A stretch of DNA of 64,000 bases from Portulaca oleracea. Lineage: Eukaryota; Streptophyta; Magnoliopsida; Caryophyllales; Portulacaceae. Under the pieces are notes generated by a model. That model ran no database searches and was not told the DNA's origin. It was given only the letters and a program-made list of their open reading frames with translations. Below, piece by piece: positions 1 to 10,275 of the stretch; positions within the stretch are counted from its first letter, which is position 1; every line of letters starts with the position of its first letter. The position numbers and the translations under genes are program-made. The DNA lies in assembly GCA_029582165.1 (NCBI GenBank), contig CM055869.1, positions 59,963,518-60,027,517 of the forward strand. Reading direction: 5' to 3'.

Positions 1-961
1 GATCGGATATTTCAGGGCGGGTTTTTTTTAACAACCCTAAGGATCGACACATTGGAAATGTAGGGTCGGGTGAGGGTAAGGCCGACCAATTTAAATTATA
101 GGTCGGGTCGAAGCTTTCTAACAAAAAAATTACTGCAACAACATGAAAAACAAACATCAACGTAAGATATTGTTAAAGATGTCAAATAAACAATGCAGAT
201 ATTCTCTCCTGTAATAGTATTCACAATGTTTTTTTACATGTTTCATTACTCATTCAGAAACAACAAGTATGTTACATGTGACTTTATCATGTTATTCATG
301 GATGGAGTATTGTGTTACGCGATTGTAAAAAGAAAAATGTAAGCGGTGATATAACTATATAAGTTAGTATAAGTGTCTTTCCCCTATGAATATGTAGGTT
401 TTGAGTGATAGGAAGACGGTGATAGTTGAACAAATTTACATTTGTTCATGTCTAATTTCTGCTAAGTGTTTGTAATAAATTTGTTTGGGAAAAAATAGAT
501 GTTATGAGATTTTGTGTTATAATTCATTTCCGTTATTTAATATTTTGTGTTCAGTTTTCCCAAGAGTATGATTCATGCCATAATCTCAACCTTGTGAGTT
601 GCAATCTCTTGCCATGTTGAACACACAACATAATAAATTGGAAGATACGTACCACCATCCTCAGAGGCATACCTCCGATGCCATTTTATTTGGTAAGTCT
701 CCCGCAAACTCAAACACGCTCATGCTCATGCCGTAGTTATGGATCGCTTGGGCTATTCATTGCCCTTGCAACGTTTCTTTATGAGCTAAAGAGAGATTCT
801 TACCAAACCAACCATGGACCCTTTTATAAAAGGGATTTTTGATAGGCATAAAGTTTTCACTCTTAAATTTGTTAATATTTACCTGTTTTTGTATTTTAGT
901 GATAAAAAAAAAAATCAATTTTGTATTTTAGTGGTCTTCCGCCTAATAAGGTGGTTGTGAC
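1..961. other. Intergenic, no gene seen
   Basis: No coding exon recognised. The first 120 bases are G-rich (GGGTCGGG-type motifs), as in the ends of several hAT-like elements in this window, so a truncated element may enter from the left edge. The rest is A+T-rich single-copy-looking DNA with short homopolymers. Confidence 0.4.
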
Positions 962-1742
962 TAGGGGTGAGCGGGGTCGGGATCCTAACCATCTTTGCTA
1001 TTTTCAGTTTCGGTTGTGACCGGGAACAAGTTTTTACTTCCATTCCCGGTCCCACCGAGACCGAAAAATTAACCAGGAGTTTCTAGTCCTAGTTTTCTAA
1101 CATATTTGCAATTAGTTTTGGTTTATTCCCTTAAAGAACCAACCCCCCTCTTTTTTTTTTTTTTTTATTTTTTAAACACAACTCCAACTCTCTACATCAT
1201 AACCTGTTCATCATCATCACCACAAGTTGCAAGTGTATCCCAAGATTTATAGTTCACAACAATCACATACAAAGAGCCAATGAGTGAATGAGAGAATTAG
1301 AGATCAAGAACGAGAGGAGTGAAATCGTGAATCCAGCGAATGACAGATTGAGAGGCATGCGAATGCGGTGAGTTTGTGAGAAACTGACTGAGAGATTGAG
1401 ACTCGATAGGAGTTGGCGACTTGGCGTGTAAGGGAGGCAGTGAGCAATGAGTTAGGATTTTTGGGTGGGGTGTCGGCTTATAGTATCGGGCCAAAATGTG
1501 TGTGATTTAGTGTATGTGCCACTGCCCAGTGGTATTTATAATTTTTTACATATATATTATTTAAGACCGAGAGTCGGGATCGGGAGTTGAGGCTAAGTTA
1601 CACTCCCGGTCCCGTAATTGATCGGAACTTCTTTTTTTTTATCCCACTCCCAATCTCGTTCCCAATGGGACTGAGATTTCGGGATCGGGAATTCACTGGG
1701 ACCGGGATGGACCGGGAGTCTCAGAAATTTTGCTCACCCCCA
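962..1742. mobile_element. hAT-like non-autonomous element, about 780 bp
   Basis: The ends are inverted: TAGGGGTGAGC on the left and GCTCACCCCCA on the right. The flanking 8-mers, gttgtgac and gatgtgag, match at 6 of 8 positions, which fits a decayed 8-bp target-site duplication. The interior repeats the words GGGATCGGGA and CCCGGTCCC on both sides. No transposase was seen. Superfamily assignment rests on the TAG-type end and the 8-bp duplication. Confidence 0.6.
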
Positions 1743-1997
1743 GATGTGAGTAACTCGGTGGAAATCTGATTGGGCTGCCATAGTTTACCGGTCCACATCG
1801 AATTTCCACCGAGTCACTACCACTTGACAGTACTATCCAATTAAAATATATTTTTGGTTTTTTTGGGACCATTAAAATATAAAAAATGTGGATTATTATT
1901 GCACAAATGGTCAATCTATGGATTATTAGAATTTATTATTATTTTTTAAAATTGTATGTATAAATCCCACGCATAGAAATACTGGAGACGAAGGAAG

Positions 1998-2245
1998 TAC
2001 TTCGTCTGTTCCAAATTTATTGTCATATTTGAAAATCGTACGATCAAAATTTTGAAAATTTCATCACAAATTTCTCATTATATACAATCATTTGTTTTAT
2101 AAAATTACTATCATTTATTTCGTAAAGAAAAATATTATTTGAAAATTTTAATATTTAGTAAAATACTATATAAAAATATCAATTAAAAAAATGTATTAGA
2201 GACTGTAATAATGAATTAAGTAACAAAATGTGAAACACATAAGTA
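1998..2245. mobile_element. Degenerate Stowaway-like MITE
   Basis: The left end resembles the CTCCGTTCC-type Stowaway end found many times in this window. The interior carries the same signature words (TTATTGTCATATTTG, a TATACAATCATTTG segment, AAAATATTAT). The right end is eroded. It lies just upstream of the RMD5 leader exon, so it may form part of that promoter region. Confidence 0.5.
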
Positions 2246-2394
2246 ATTATATAACCTTTCGCTGTTTCTTCCCTAAAAAAAAAAAGTAATTATATTGCCT
2301 TTCTTTTGGGTGAAAATGTGAAATTGCATTTTAATAATTTTATTCAATAATTCAATAATTGATCAACCTAGAGCACACCACAAAGGAAAAAAAA

Positions 2395-2597
2395 AAGAAG
2401 ACAAACAGAGAATTCTTTCGTGTTCCTGCAGTTGCACGAAATCCCCTTTTCTTTGTTCACTGAAAATAATAATCGATCGATTCATCCTCCTCCTCCTTCA
2501 GATAAACGAAACCCTCGCCCAGATTTGACTCGAACTCACCAAATCAATCTCATCCATCTCCAGACCCTAATCTTTCTCATCCTTTCGTTTTATCTAG
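2395..2597 (+). other. RMD5: RMD5 5' leader exon (non-coding)
   Basis: A pyrimidine-rich stretch with CTCATCCATCTCCAG-like leader composition ends in a good splice donor (TATCTAG followed by GTAAGC). The matching acceptor lies at 7971-7976 (TTTTGCAG), 43 bases before the RMD5 start codon. The start of the exon is approximate; no clear TATA box was identified. The exon is inferred from splice signals only. Confidence 0.6.
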
Positions 2598-3202
2598 GTA
2601 AGCTTTTTTTTCAATCGAACTATTCATCTCCCAACTTAATTTTTCCCATCTCCCTTTTAATTTTTCCGTTTTCTGATATGGGTTGTGTTGATTTGATCCA
2701 TTACCCACCTTTTTTGGGTGCGATTTTGGGTGCTATTTTCGAACCCTAGTAGCTTTGGTTCAATTTCGAGGGTTGTTTGTGGTTGAAATTGTTAGTTTTA
2801 TTGGGGAAATTTTGTTGGGGTTGGAAATTGGACTGGGTTTGTTGATTTAAGTTGGAAATTTTGTGTTATTTGAGCTTGTTTGAGTCTAATTGCACTTACT
2901 CATGCACCCATTTATGTTCATGTGTTCATTTGAAGTTGGTGGGTAATGAAAGCAAGCCTAAGTGTTGTTGGCCACTGTTTTCTTTCTTGGGCATGCATCA
3001 ATTTGAACATTGGGTTTTGTAAGTTTCATTATTGGGTAATTACTAGTGTTATCAGTGTCAGTTCATTGCTTGATGTTAGAATCTGTTCAGAGTTATCATT
3101 TTAGGAACTAATTAGTGAGGTGAGAAGGTTTTAGTGTTTGCGGGTTTCGTGATTGATCACACTTGTGGGTATTGTGAAACTGGCATGTGTACAAATAGTG
3201 AT

Positions 3203-3290
3203 GATTGTAGAGGTAAGATTGCCTACATTAGGATTTCTCCATGCAAGCAAAAGCGGGACCCACAGTGGTTGTGGATGATGATGATGATGA
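3203..3290 (+). mobile_element. Au-type SINE 3' fragment
   Basis: The block GTAGAGGTAAGATTGCCTAC, then GGATTTCTCC and a GCGGGACCCAC motif, resembles the 3' part of plant Au SINEs. It ends in a (GAT)n-like tail instead of the usual TTG repeats. A related block lies at 7437-7515. The family call is from memory of the Au pattern. Confidence 0.45.
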
Positions 3291-3373
3291 TAGAGTAGTT
3301 AAACTAAGGTATCGTCCGGGATCATGGCCGATGTGACGGAAATGCCTGGTAACGTTTTAGTTCTAGGTTATGC

Positions 3374-3640
3374 TCTATGCTATGTCCATAATCTAGATAG
3401 TTGAAATAAAAAGTTTTTTCAACTTAGGTTGTTATGGACTCAAGTAAAATGCCTCATTAAACCTTCTATGCTTATTTTCCATGGAGTTATACATAACGAA
3501 GGGTTTCTAAATCTTGGATCAATTGGAACCAGTCTCTCTAAATTGCAATAGTTAGGGGTAGGACTACTATATCCGACCCCTCAATAGCTCGGCTGTGTGA
3601 GATTTCGGAGTATTGGTTTTGGTTTTGGTTTTGGTTATGT
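3374..3640 (+). mobile_element. SINE-like repeat, copy 1
   Basis: This block recurs at 4605-4800 and 38960-39170. Shared words are CCATAATCTAGATAGTTGAA, GCCTCATTAAACC, AACGATTTCTAA-like text and CAGTCTCTCTAAATTGCAA. Here it ends in repeats of GGTTTT (3617-3640), a tail-like structure. The conserved CAGTCTCTCTAAATTG followed by GGGGTA is close to the 3' domain of plant tRNA-derived SINEs. No target-site duplication was resolved. Confidence 0.45.
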
Positions 3641-4604
3641 GCAATGCATCTATAGTGGGTCTCTGATGCACCAGCAATGAAAGGAAGTGTCCCCTTTTGC
3701 TGATAAAGTAGACACGTGTATTACTTTCTTCAGATGATAGCTCAAAATGCTGGTTGGGTCATTTGTTGTCGTAGTTTATGTAACATGGTTTTCAGTGAGA
3801 GAAGTATGGTTTTCAGCAATGAATGGAACTGGGAAGAGTTGATCTCCCATGTATTCATTTGGTCGCTTTTCAGGTTGAACTTATTGTGCTGGGGGAATTT
3901 CAATACCACACTGATTACATATTTATATTATTGTTTGCTGAGTGTGTCTATTCCCAATGAGGAGGGGCACTCGAATTTTGCCACATCAATCCCGAGGCAA
4001 TGTATTCTTGAGGTGGTTGAGCGAGCATGCCGTTGGGGTGTGCTCGAAATCTCTTACGGCTTTCTGTTTATGCATGAACAACATATACGGAAGCACGAAA
4101 CAATGTTTTAACATCCCTAGATTTCTATGAATTTTATTTTTGCATGAGTGCTAGAGCTATAACTTTTGCTTGTTGCTCCTTTCTTGCTCTTTTTCTTGTT
4201 CTTTCTTACAAGTCACGAGTATAGGATTCTGTTTGCTGCAAGCAAAGATTTTGTCAAGATGACCCTTCCCTATCTGTTGTGAGATGCTTACAAGCGGGTG
4301 GTTTATTTGTGGTTATCAGTAACCTTTGGATTCATGATCCATGTTTAATACTAACAAATCACATTTTTTTGCAATTTCTGTTCAAGTTCTCAAGTTCATT
4401 AGTCTTCCGGAAATTATAGACCTTGTCGAAGGACTAGGTAACTAGGTTGGTGACATTGACAGAGATAGTGGTTACTGCGCCCCTTGTATAGGAATATCCA
4501 CTAGCAATCTCTATAGGTTGGGTTGTAAGGGGTATGTAGCAAAATTATCCATGACAAGCATGACCCAATGACCCATCACCCCTACAACTTCTACACGTGA
4601 GAAA

Positions 4605-4890
4605 TATTGTGCTTCCATGTCTATAATCTAGATAGTTGAAAAATAGTTTGTAAAACTTCTCAGCTTCTTTTTCATGTAGTCGCAGGTAGCGAACGATTTC
4701 TATATCTCGGGCCAATTAAAACCAGTCTCTCTAAATTGCAAAATTTAGGGGTAAAACTGCTACAACCGACCCATACATACCTAGCATGGGCGGAATTTTG
4801 AAGAATTGGTTTAAGAAACTCTTTGCTTCCACCAAGATTTGAACCTTGGAAAATGGGGGTGGTAGTCAACTTGACTACCAACTCTTTGGC
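4605..4890 (+). mobile_element. SINE-like repeat, copy 2
   Basis: The same order of words as the copy at 3374: CTATAATCTAGATAGTTGAA, a TAGCGAACGATTTCTA segment, then CAGTCTCTCTAAATTGCAAA and GGGGTAAAACTGC. After it comes a GATTTGAACCTTGG segment that could be a tRNA-like B box or a separate relic. Inside the RMD5 leader intron. Confidence 0.45.
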
Positions 4891-5052
4891 AATAGGGGCG
4901 TGGGATATAATTTATGGCATTGTCAGAGCCAATTGATCTTTTTTGGAAACTGAGAATTTTACGAGTCAAGTAAACCTAGGAGTCTGATTGGCAGGGCGCT
5001 AGTTGCATGAATGATTTGCTGAGAATGTTTCAATGTTGAATGATTTGACTTG

Positions 5053-5062
5053 CTCGATGTAC
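5053..5062. repeat. Left target-site duplication of Pack-MULE
   Basis: CTCGATGTAC is repeated exactly at 6728-6737, directly outside the two inverted ends of the element. Ten bases is within the 9-11 range typical of Mutator-like elements. Confidence 0.85.
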
Positions 5063-5269
5063 CAAAAAATTGCTGGGGGGTGCCACACATCTTTTTTAAT
5101 TGACTTGTGGGTCACAAATTCTTTTTATGCATTCCCGGGGGTCATTAAACTTACTTAAGTGATTGGGGGGTGACATTCCGGCTATTTTGGTTGAAATCCG
5201 ACGAGTTATGTTGAAAAAGACGAAAATGCCCTTATTTGTCTTTCTAATTTAACTCTATCTACCCTTCCT

Positions 5270-6478
5270 CCCTCTTCCACTCTTTCCCTTCCCGTCTACC
5301 CTCCTCAGATTCTCCAGCATCGGAATCCGCCGAGACCCAACGGAGATCGCCTCCAGCCCGACGGAGTAGAAGTAGGGGTGCTTCGGGTTGTCGAGCATGG
5401 GAGTGTAGACGAACTCGGAATCCTTCTCGAAGCTTCTCTTCTCCTTGTACTTGCCCATAATCAGAGGACTTGGGTGCCGGAGCTTGGTGGAGTCAAAGGA
5501 GTGAGAGACCAAACAGTACGAAAACTGGGTCCCCAACTCCGGTGACAAATCGTCTAATTGGGAGGGTAAAGAGAGGGACCCACGCCCGAACCTGGCAACT
5601 CCGACGGGTTCCCCTAAAGTTCGGTGGGCACATCCGAAGGTGAAGTTCTTCATAATCAACGGCTGGTTTGAGTTGGATGGCATGGTTATGTCCTCCTTGT
5701 GAAGCTGCGCAATCAGGCTTCCATCTCCATAGGCGAAGTAAAACGTTGGGCAAGCGAAATTAGCGCAGTCAGAGGTTTCGATGTCTTCAAGAGGACAGTT
5801 GGCCATGGCGCAGAGGTCGGAGGAAGAGAGGGAGCTGTGGGCGGCTGAGCAAGCTCGTGATTTGCGGGGTAAAACAGAGGTTTCAGAGACGTCGAGAGTG
5901 GTTAGGGTTCCGGGCTCGTATTTGCTAGAGCTGGCAAAATTTTGTCCGACCCGGAAAAAACCGGGTCTGGACATAGATTTTTCGTCCGAATTTTTATATT
6001 GACCGAATTGACCGAATATTCGGACATAAAATTTCTCTTTTTTCTATTGTCCGAACCCGATTTTAGCTTCGTCCGAATTGTCCGACCCGGTTTGACACGA
6101 AATAAAACCGGGTCCGGACATGAATTTTTCGTCCGAATTTTGACATTGTCCGAATTTTTCCGACCCGGATTTACCCGGACCCGGATTTTTGCCAGCGCTA
6201 GTATTTGCCCTCGCAGAGGATGCATTCAAAGGGGGAACAGGGGAACCATACGACGTTGCTTCTTGTGTCCATATAGATGGAGATGGTTTGTGATTTGAGG
6301 GTGAAGCTGTGAAGGTGAGGGTGTAGTTGCTCCCTGGGGACAGAGGGAGGGAGACTTGTTGGTTGCTGCTACGATGGGATTTGTGGTGTCCGTGGTGGCG
6401 GTGCCGGGCGGCGGACATGGCGGCGGTGGTTTTGAGGAGGTGGTGGAAGCATATGGATGGAGCCATGGAAGCAGCCAT
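5270..6478 (-). pseudogene. Captured fragment of an At4g16563-like aspartyl protease
   Basis: On the minus strand the reading runs from an N-terminal segment beginning MAASMAPSICFHH (6478), through the first active-site region, to a segment with CSAAHSSLSSSDLCAMANCP, FACPTFYFAYGDGS, FTFGCAHRTLGEP, GVARFGRGSLSLPSQL and QFSYCLVSHSFDSTKL. This order is characteristic of the secreted plant A1 aspartyl proteases like Arabidopsis At4g16563. It is broken in four ways. A frame change near 6270 separates the N-terminus from the active site. The active-site motif reads DTRS where the family has DTGS. A hAT MITE splits it at 5926-6200. It stops near 5300, before the second catalytic DSG motif. It is therefore a non-functional copy; whether it is transcribed is unknown. 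Confidence 0.88.
5926..6200. mobile_element. hAT MITE (family A, copy 1) nested in the Pack-MULE
   Basis: A 275-bp element with ends TAGAGCTGGCAAAA and, inverted, TAGCGCTGGCAAAA. The flanking duplication GTATTTGC is perfect (5918-5925 and 6201-6208), and 8 bp is the hAT hallmark. The interior is built of words such as TCCGACCCGG, GTCCGAATTTT and TCGTCCGAATTTT on both arms. Removing it rejoins the protease codons at a tyrosine codon following CEGK, which shows that it entered after gene capture. Related copies lie at 23450, 27343, 28950, 45930 and 47949. Confidence 0.9.
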
Positions 6479-6727
6479 GAACTATAGAGGAAGAGGGAGA
6501 GGGAAAGAGTGGAAGAGGGAGGAAGGGTAGATAAAGTTAAATTAGATAGTAAAATAAGGGCATTTTCGTCTTTTTCAACATAATTCGTCGGATTTCAGCC
6601 AAAATAGCCGGAATGTCACCCCCCAGTCACTTAAGTAAGTTTAATGACCCCCGGGAATGAATTTAAAAAAAGTTGTGACCCGCGAGTCAATTAAAAAAGA
6701 TGTGTGGCACCCCCCAACAATTTTTTG

Positions 6728-6737
6728 CTCGATGTAC
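6728..6737. repeat. Right target-site duplication of Pack-MULE
   Basis: CTCGATGTAC, identical to 5053-5062. The identity of the two copies suggests a fairly recent insertion. Confidence 0.85.
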
Positions 6738-7436
6738 TTGGTCTAGAACTTCGCCATTAATATCACCCGCCCTGCATTTGGAAACAAACTTGAGGATATC
6801 TTGTTGAGAATTCCTTAGTTAAATCAGCTATGCATTGTTGTTTTCTAGGGACGAGCTTAGTGCAAAGCACGGTCCCGTAGATCCTTTGTCAAAAGACTTT
6901 CATTCGTCAACATCGGTTCTTTTCCAATTTGATTCTTTTTCCAATAGATATCAGGAATTTGAGGAGTTCTCATCTGATGATATCTACGAGCTTTCTTGAG
7001 CTGTTTCCTTAACTGAACAGAAACTTTTGCCTTCATTTTTACTTCTTTGAACATGTTGCAATGTCTGATTTTGGGTGTGACTTTCTATGTTGTTCATGAC
7101 CTAGCTTCAAATTGTTTCCCAGGTAATGGTCATGTGCACATTGCAATCCGTGTTTTGGAAAGTGCAGCCGGAACTTTCTAGAAGAAAATTTTCCGCAGAA
7201 GTGGACAACTTATAGTGCTTTAAGATTGGGTTTACTTACTAGTTGAAGAAAATGATATCTCTGTGATACCTTAGGATAAAAATCTGAAATGTTTCTGAAA
7301 CCGGGTTTGGTGTACATGACAATGTTGATTGCATGGAACTGTCTTGAATGAAAAGAATCTACACTTTTATCCAGTTATCTTTTTGAGATTTTCTCAGATT
7401 GTTTTTGTCTATGGGTCTATTAGAGTCAGTCTCTCA

Positions 7437-7520
7437 CCGATTGTGGAGGTTAGACTGCCTACATTTGGATCTCTCCAGATTGGCGTAATGTAAGCGGGGG
7501 CCACACCGTTGTTTATCTTG
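7437..7520 (+). mobile_element. Au-type SINE fragment
   Basis: Contains GATTGTGGAGGTTAGACTGC, CTACATTTGGATCTCTCC and a GTAAGCGGGGGCCACAC segment, parallel to the block at 3203-3290. Ends in a short TTG-containing tail. Lies in the RMD5 leader intron. Confidence 0.4.
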
Positions 7521-8019
7521 TATATGGCATTTTGGGTTGATTTTCATTTCAGGGTTAAGTTGATTGAGATTTATTTATCAGGTTATTGGCGTGCCATTGT
7601 GAACCCTAGCCTTGTTGAGTCTCGCTGTTTGCAGCATCACTTTTCAGCATTTTAATCTACACTTTCTCTTTATGTTTTATACGGATCGGGTTCAGTACGG
7701 GTCAATTTCAGGTTTTTTAGGCCGGTGAGGGTCGGTCAAATGTTGCCAGCATTAAGTTGATTGAACTTTTATGCTACGCTTTCTCTTTGTTCCACTGCCG
7801 CATTTTACTCTACACTGACTCTTTATGGTATACATGGGTTGGGTTCAGGATTATTTAGGTTTCGTGTTTGGAAATTTTGTTCCAAACCCTAAACTTTTGA
7901 GCGTTTTTCTGGTTGGGTCAAATTTTGCCATGTCTAAATGAATCCCATGTCGGTGTTGTTTATGCTCCTTTTGCAGGACACGGATACTGAAGTGCAAGAA
8001 AACAACCGGCAAGTCAACA

Positions 8020-9165
8020 ATGGAGCTGAAGACCGTGAAGGACGCGTTTGACCACGTCACGAAGAAGCAGAGGCTATGCTCGTCCAAATGCCACGAGGCG
8101 GTTGACCAGCTCGGCCACGAGATCGAGCAGGCTTTGCTGAAACTTCAGACATCTGACGATCCCAAGCCCATCCTCACCGAGCTCAAGGCCAAGCTCAAAG
8201 AGATCGCCCCACTAGCCCACTTCGAACCGGGCCAAAAGGACCTGAATGTAGCATTGAGCAAGTACCCGAAACAGCTCGAAAAGAACTTCAACCCGGACAT
8301 ATCGAAAGCCTACAACCGAAATGCTGATTTTGACGTCCATATCATCAACCAAATCATCGCGAGCCACCTGTACCGGGAGGGCCTGTTTGACGTGGGGGAC
8401 CGCTTCGCTACCGAGGCTGGGGTAGCAGAATCCGGTGCCATGAAAGCCCCATTCATCGAGATGTACCACGTAGTCCAAGCCATCCGGGCCCGCAATCTCG
8501 AGCCTGCCCTGAAGTGGGCCGCTGCGAACTCGGATGCGCTTCGCAAATCCGGGTCAGACCTCGAACTGAAGCTCCATCGGCTACAATACGTCGATATCCT
8601 CCAAAACCGAGGCCGGGATGATGCCCTAAAGTATGCAAGGGCCCACCTTTCGCCCTTCGCCACTTCGCATATGGCCGAGATCCAGAAGCTCATGGCCTGT
8701 CTTTTATGGGCCGGGAAGCTCGAAAACTCGCCATACGCTGACCTACTTTCCCCGGTCAACTGGTCAAAACTCGCCGAGGAGTTTGCCAAACAGTTCTGCA
8801 ACGGGCTCGGCCAGTCCTTCGAAAGCCCGCTGAGCGTGACGGCGGCCGCCGGGGCCCAAGGGCTCCCGACGCTCCTGAAGCTGGCGAGCGTGATGGCGGC
8901 CGGGAAGAGACAGGACTGGCAGTCGACGAGACAGCTGCCGGTCCCGATCGACCTTGACCGTGAGTTCCAGTTCCACACGATCTTTGTCTGCCCGGTCAGC
9001 AGGGACCAGGCCACCGAGGAGAACCCGCCCATGCTGATGTCATGCGGGCACGTGCTGTGCAAGCAGTCAATCATGAAGCTGTCGAAGAGCGGGACGAAGT
9101 CCTTCAAGTGCCCATATTGTCCGTCCGAGATTGAAGCTTCGCAGTGTAGGCAGCTGTTTTTCTGA
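8020..9165 (+). CDS. RMD5: RMD5 homolog, RING-Gid E3 ligase subunit of the CTLH/GID complex
   Basis: 381 residues in one exon, matching the usual length of plant RMD5 proteins (about 380-390). With its MAEA/GID9 partner this family forms the catalytic RING pair of the CTLH/GID ubiquitin ligase in cytosol and nucleus. Visible parts: an N-terminal helical segment (1-100); a LisH motif at about 106-138 (HIINQIIASHLYREGLFDVG); a CTLH region at about 145-202; a CRA region at about 198-295; and a C-terminal RING-Gid at 322-381 with C324-P, C342-G-H344-V-L-C347 and C364-P-Y-C367. This is the degenerate RING of the family, which lacks some zinc ligands. The start is the first in-frame ATG after the leader acceptor at 7976. 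The coding sequence is G+C-rich against very A+T-rich surroundings. The call rests on domain order and recognised sequence. Confidence 0.95.
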   Translation: MELKTVKDAFDHVTKKQRLCSSKCHEAVDQLGHEIEQALLKLQTSDDPKPILTELKAKLKEIAPLAHFEPGQKDLNVALSKYPKQLEKNFNPDISKAYNRNADFDVHIINQIIASHLYREGLFDVGDRFATEAGVAESGAMKAPFIEMYHVVQAIRARNLEPALKWAAANSDALRKSGSDLELKLHRLQYVDILQNRGRDDALKYARAHLSPFATSHMAEIQKLMACLLWAGKLENSPYADLLSPVNWSKLAEEFAKQFCNGLGQSFESPLSVTAAAGAQGLPTLLKLASVMAAGKRQDWQSTRQLPVPIDLDREFQFHTIFVCPVSRDQATEENPPMLMSCGHVLCKQSIMKLSKSGTKSFKCPYCPSEIEASQCRQLFF

Positions 9166-9169
9166 GGAG

Positions 9170-9616
9170 AAGATGGAGAAAACAGCAAACTGAAAAGGGT
9201 AAAAAAAAAAACTGAAATTTACTGTTAGGGTCTTGGTTTTCTGATATTCCCCTTGCAATTTAGGTAAATTTGAAAAAAAGGGAGAAAAAAAGAAAGGGGG
9301 GGGGGGGGTTGTTTTTACTGTTTAGTGTCTTCTGTCTGTTTTACTTTTTTTTCTTAGTTTTAATGTCAAGTGTAAATTTTCACAGGAGAACATTCATGGG
9401 GAAGATGATGGATAAACCAGCAAAATTGAAAAGGGTAAAAAAAAAAAGGAAGGAAAAAAGTTGCTGTTAAAGTCTTGGTTTGTGGTGCAATTTAGATAAA
9501 TTTCAAGGCAAAAAGGTGGTGAAAAAAAGGGTTTAACTGTCTTCTACCTTGTGTTTTTCTTTTTACTGTTTTTCCTAGTTTTGATGTCAGTGTAAATTTT
9601 CACAGGAGAACATTCA
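9170..9616 (+). repeat. Tandem duplication of about 220 bp in the RMD5 3' region
   Basis: Two head-to-tail copies. Each holds AAAATTGAAAAGGGTAAAA-type text, GTCTTGGTTT, a TTTACTGTTTxTCTTAGTTTT segment and TGTAAATTTTCACAGGAGAA (at 9371 and 9591, period 220). Immediately downstream of the stop codon, so it forms the 3' UTR or its border. Copy 1 contains a G run at 9296-9308. Confidence 0.75.
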
Positions 9617-10044
9617 TAATTCCTGAATCCTAAGTCTTCTGTGATGATGGTCATGTAATGTTTGTAAATATTTGTGGTTTATATATTTTGTCATCTTGAT
9701 GTATTGATTTTCACAACTGTTCTATGGACCAAATGCCTCATCAATTCAAAAATGAATCATTGAAATTAATGGAATACTTTCTACAGTACAATCTGTCATG
9801 TTTTGCAGGTGTTGTGGAATCACAATCACTCTTGGTAATGATGTTTTGGAAGTATGATGGATATCTTGAAATCAAACATTTTTCAAATAGTGATAGTTTT
9901 CAAGGTTAAGTGTTGTAAAATGCAGTGAAATTGTAAATTTAGGGCACATTATCCAGACTTTTTTGGTTGAAGTTTGCAAAATGACTTTGAAGTTACTCCA
10001 ATTTTGAATGTTTTGTAAACTTTTTTTGGGGCATTTTTAAATTT
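9617..10044. other. RMD5 downstream region, no gene seen
   Basis: A+T-rich sequence probably containing the RMD5 polyadenylation region (TTTGTAAATATTTGTGG at 9660 onward). No recognisable coding sequence. Confidence 0.4.
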
Positions 10045-10275
10045 GGGCCTTGTTCTTTTCTGCAGTTGGCAAACTGCGGTGCCTCAGTATACCGCAATTT
10101 GCCACAACCCACCACAATTTACCATAAATCATTACTTTTCTCTCTCCTCACTTTTCTCCTCTACTTTTTACATTCTCTCTCATCACCTACCCCACATACC
10201 AATAACCCGCCATAATTTCACCACACTATACCGAATCATACCGCAAAATACCGCAGAAAAGAACAGATATCCATA
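10045..10275. mobile_element. PIF/Harbinger (Tourist-like) MITE, CCACAA family, copy 1
   Basis: Starts GGCCTTGTTCTTTTCTGCAG and continues TTGGCAAACTGCGGTGCC; ends CCGCAGAAAAGAACA. The interior is a chain of CCACAA, ACCACA and CATACC words, the family signature. The best-preserved relatives (19879, 20304, 29534, 30058) have 3-bp TAA or TTA duplications; here the duplication is not clear. Confidence 0.7.

Larger units (their letters stand above)
5063..6727. mobile_element. Pack-MULE-like element carrying a captured protease fragment
   Basis: A 1,665-bp element bounded by long terminal inverted repeats. The left arm (5063 to about 5290) reads outward-in as CAAAAAATTGCTGGGGGGTG; the right arm (about 6495-6727) gives CAAAAAATTGTTGGGGGGTG on the opposite strand, and similarity continues for roughly 230 bp with few mismatches. 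A perfect 10-bp duplication CTCGATGTAC flanks it. Long inverted ends plus a 9-11-bp duplication define Mutator-like elements, and an internal piece of an ordinary host gene defines the Pack-MULE type. No MURA transposase is present, so it would need a helper in trans. It sits in antisense orientation inside the RMD5 leader intron. The right arm overlaps the 5' end of the captured gene and the left arm starts where the captured protease reading frame ends. Confidence 0.85.
2598..7976 (+). other. RMD5: Long 5'-leader intron of RMD5
   Basis: A 5.4-kb intron between GTAAGC at 2598 and TTTTGCAG ending at 7976. It holds SINE-like pieces, a Pack-MULE with a captured protease fragment, and G-rich repeat relics near 7.68-7.95 kb. 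No RMD5 coding sequence lies inside it. Long first introns in leaders are common in plant housekeeping genes and often affect expression, but nothing here proves that. Confidence 0.55.

Noticed and set aside
5942..6298. Open frames across the hAT MITE (arginine/phenylalanine-rich)
   Set aside because: Similar frames appear in each family A copy because of the TCCG modules; they have no domain and differ between copies.
8310..9188. 292-residue open frame antisense to the RMD5 coding exon
   Set aside because: It mirrors the G+C-rich RMD5 codons, has no recognisable domain, and the sense strand encodes a complete conserved protein.
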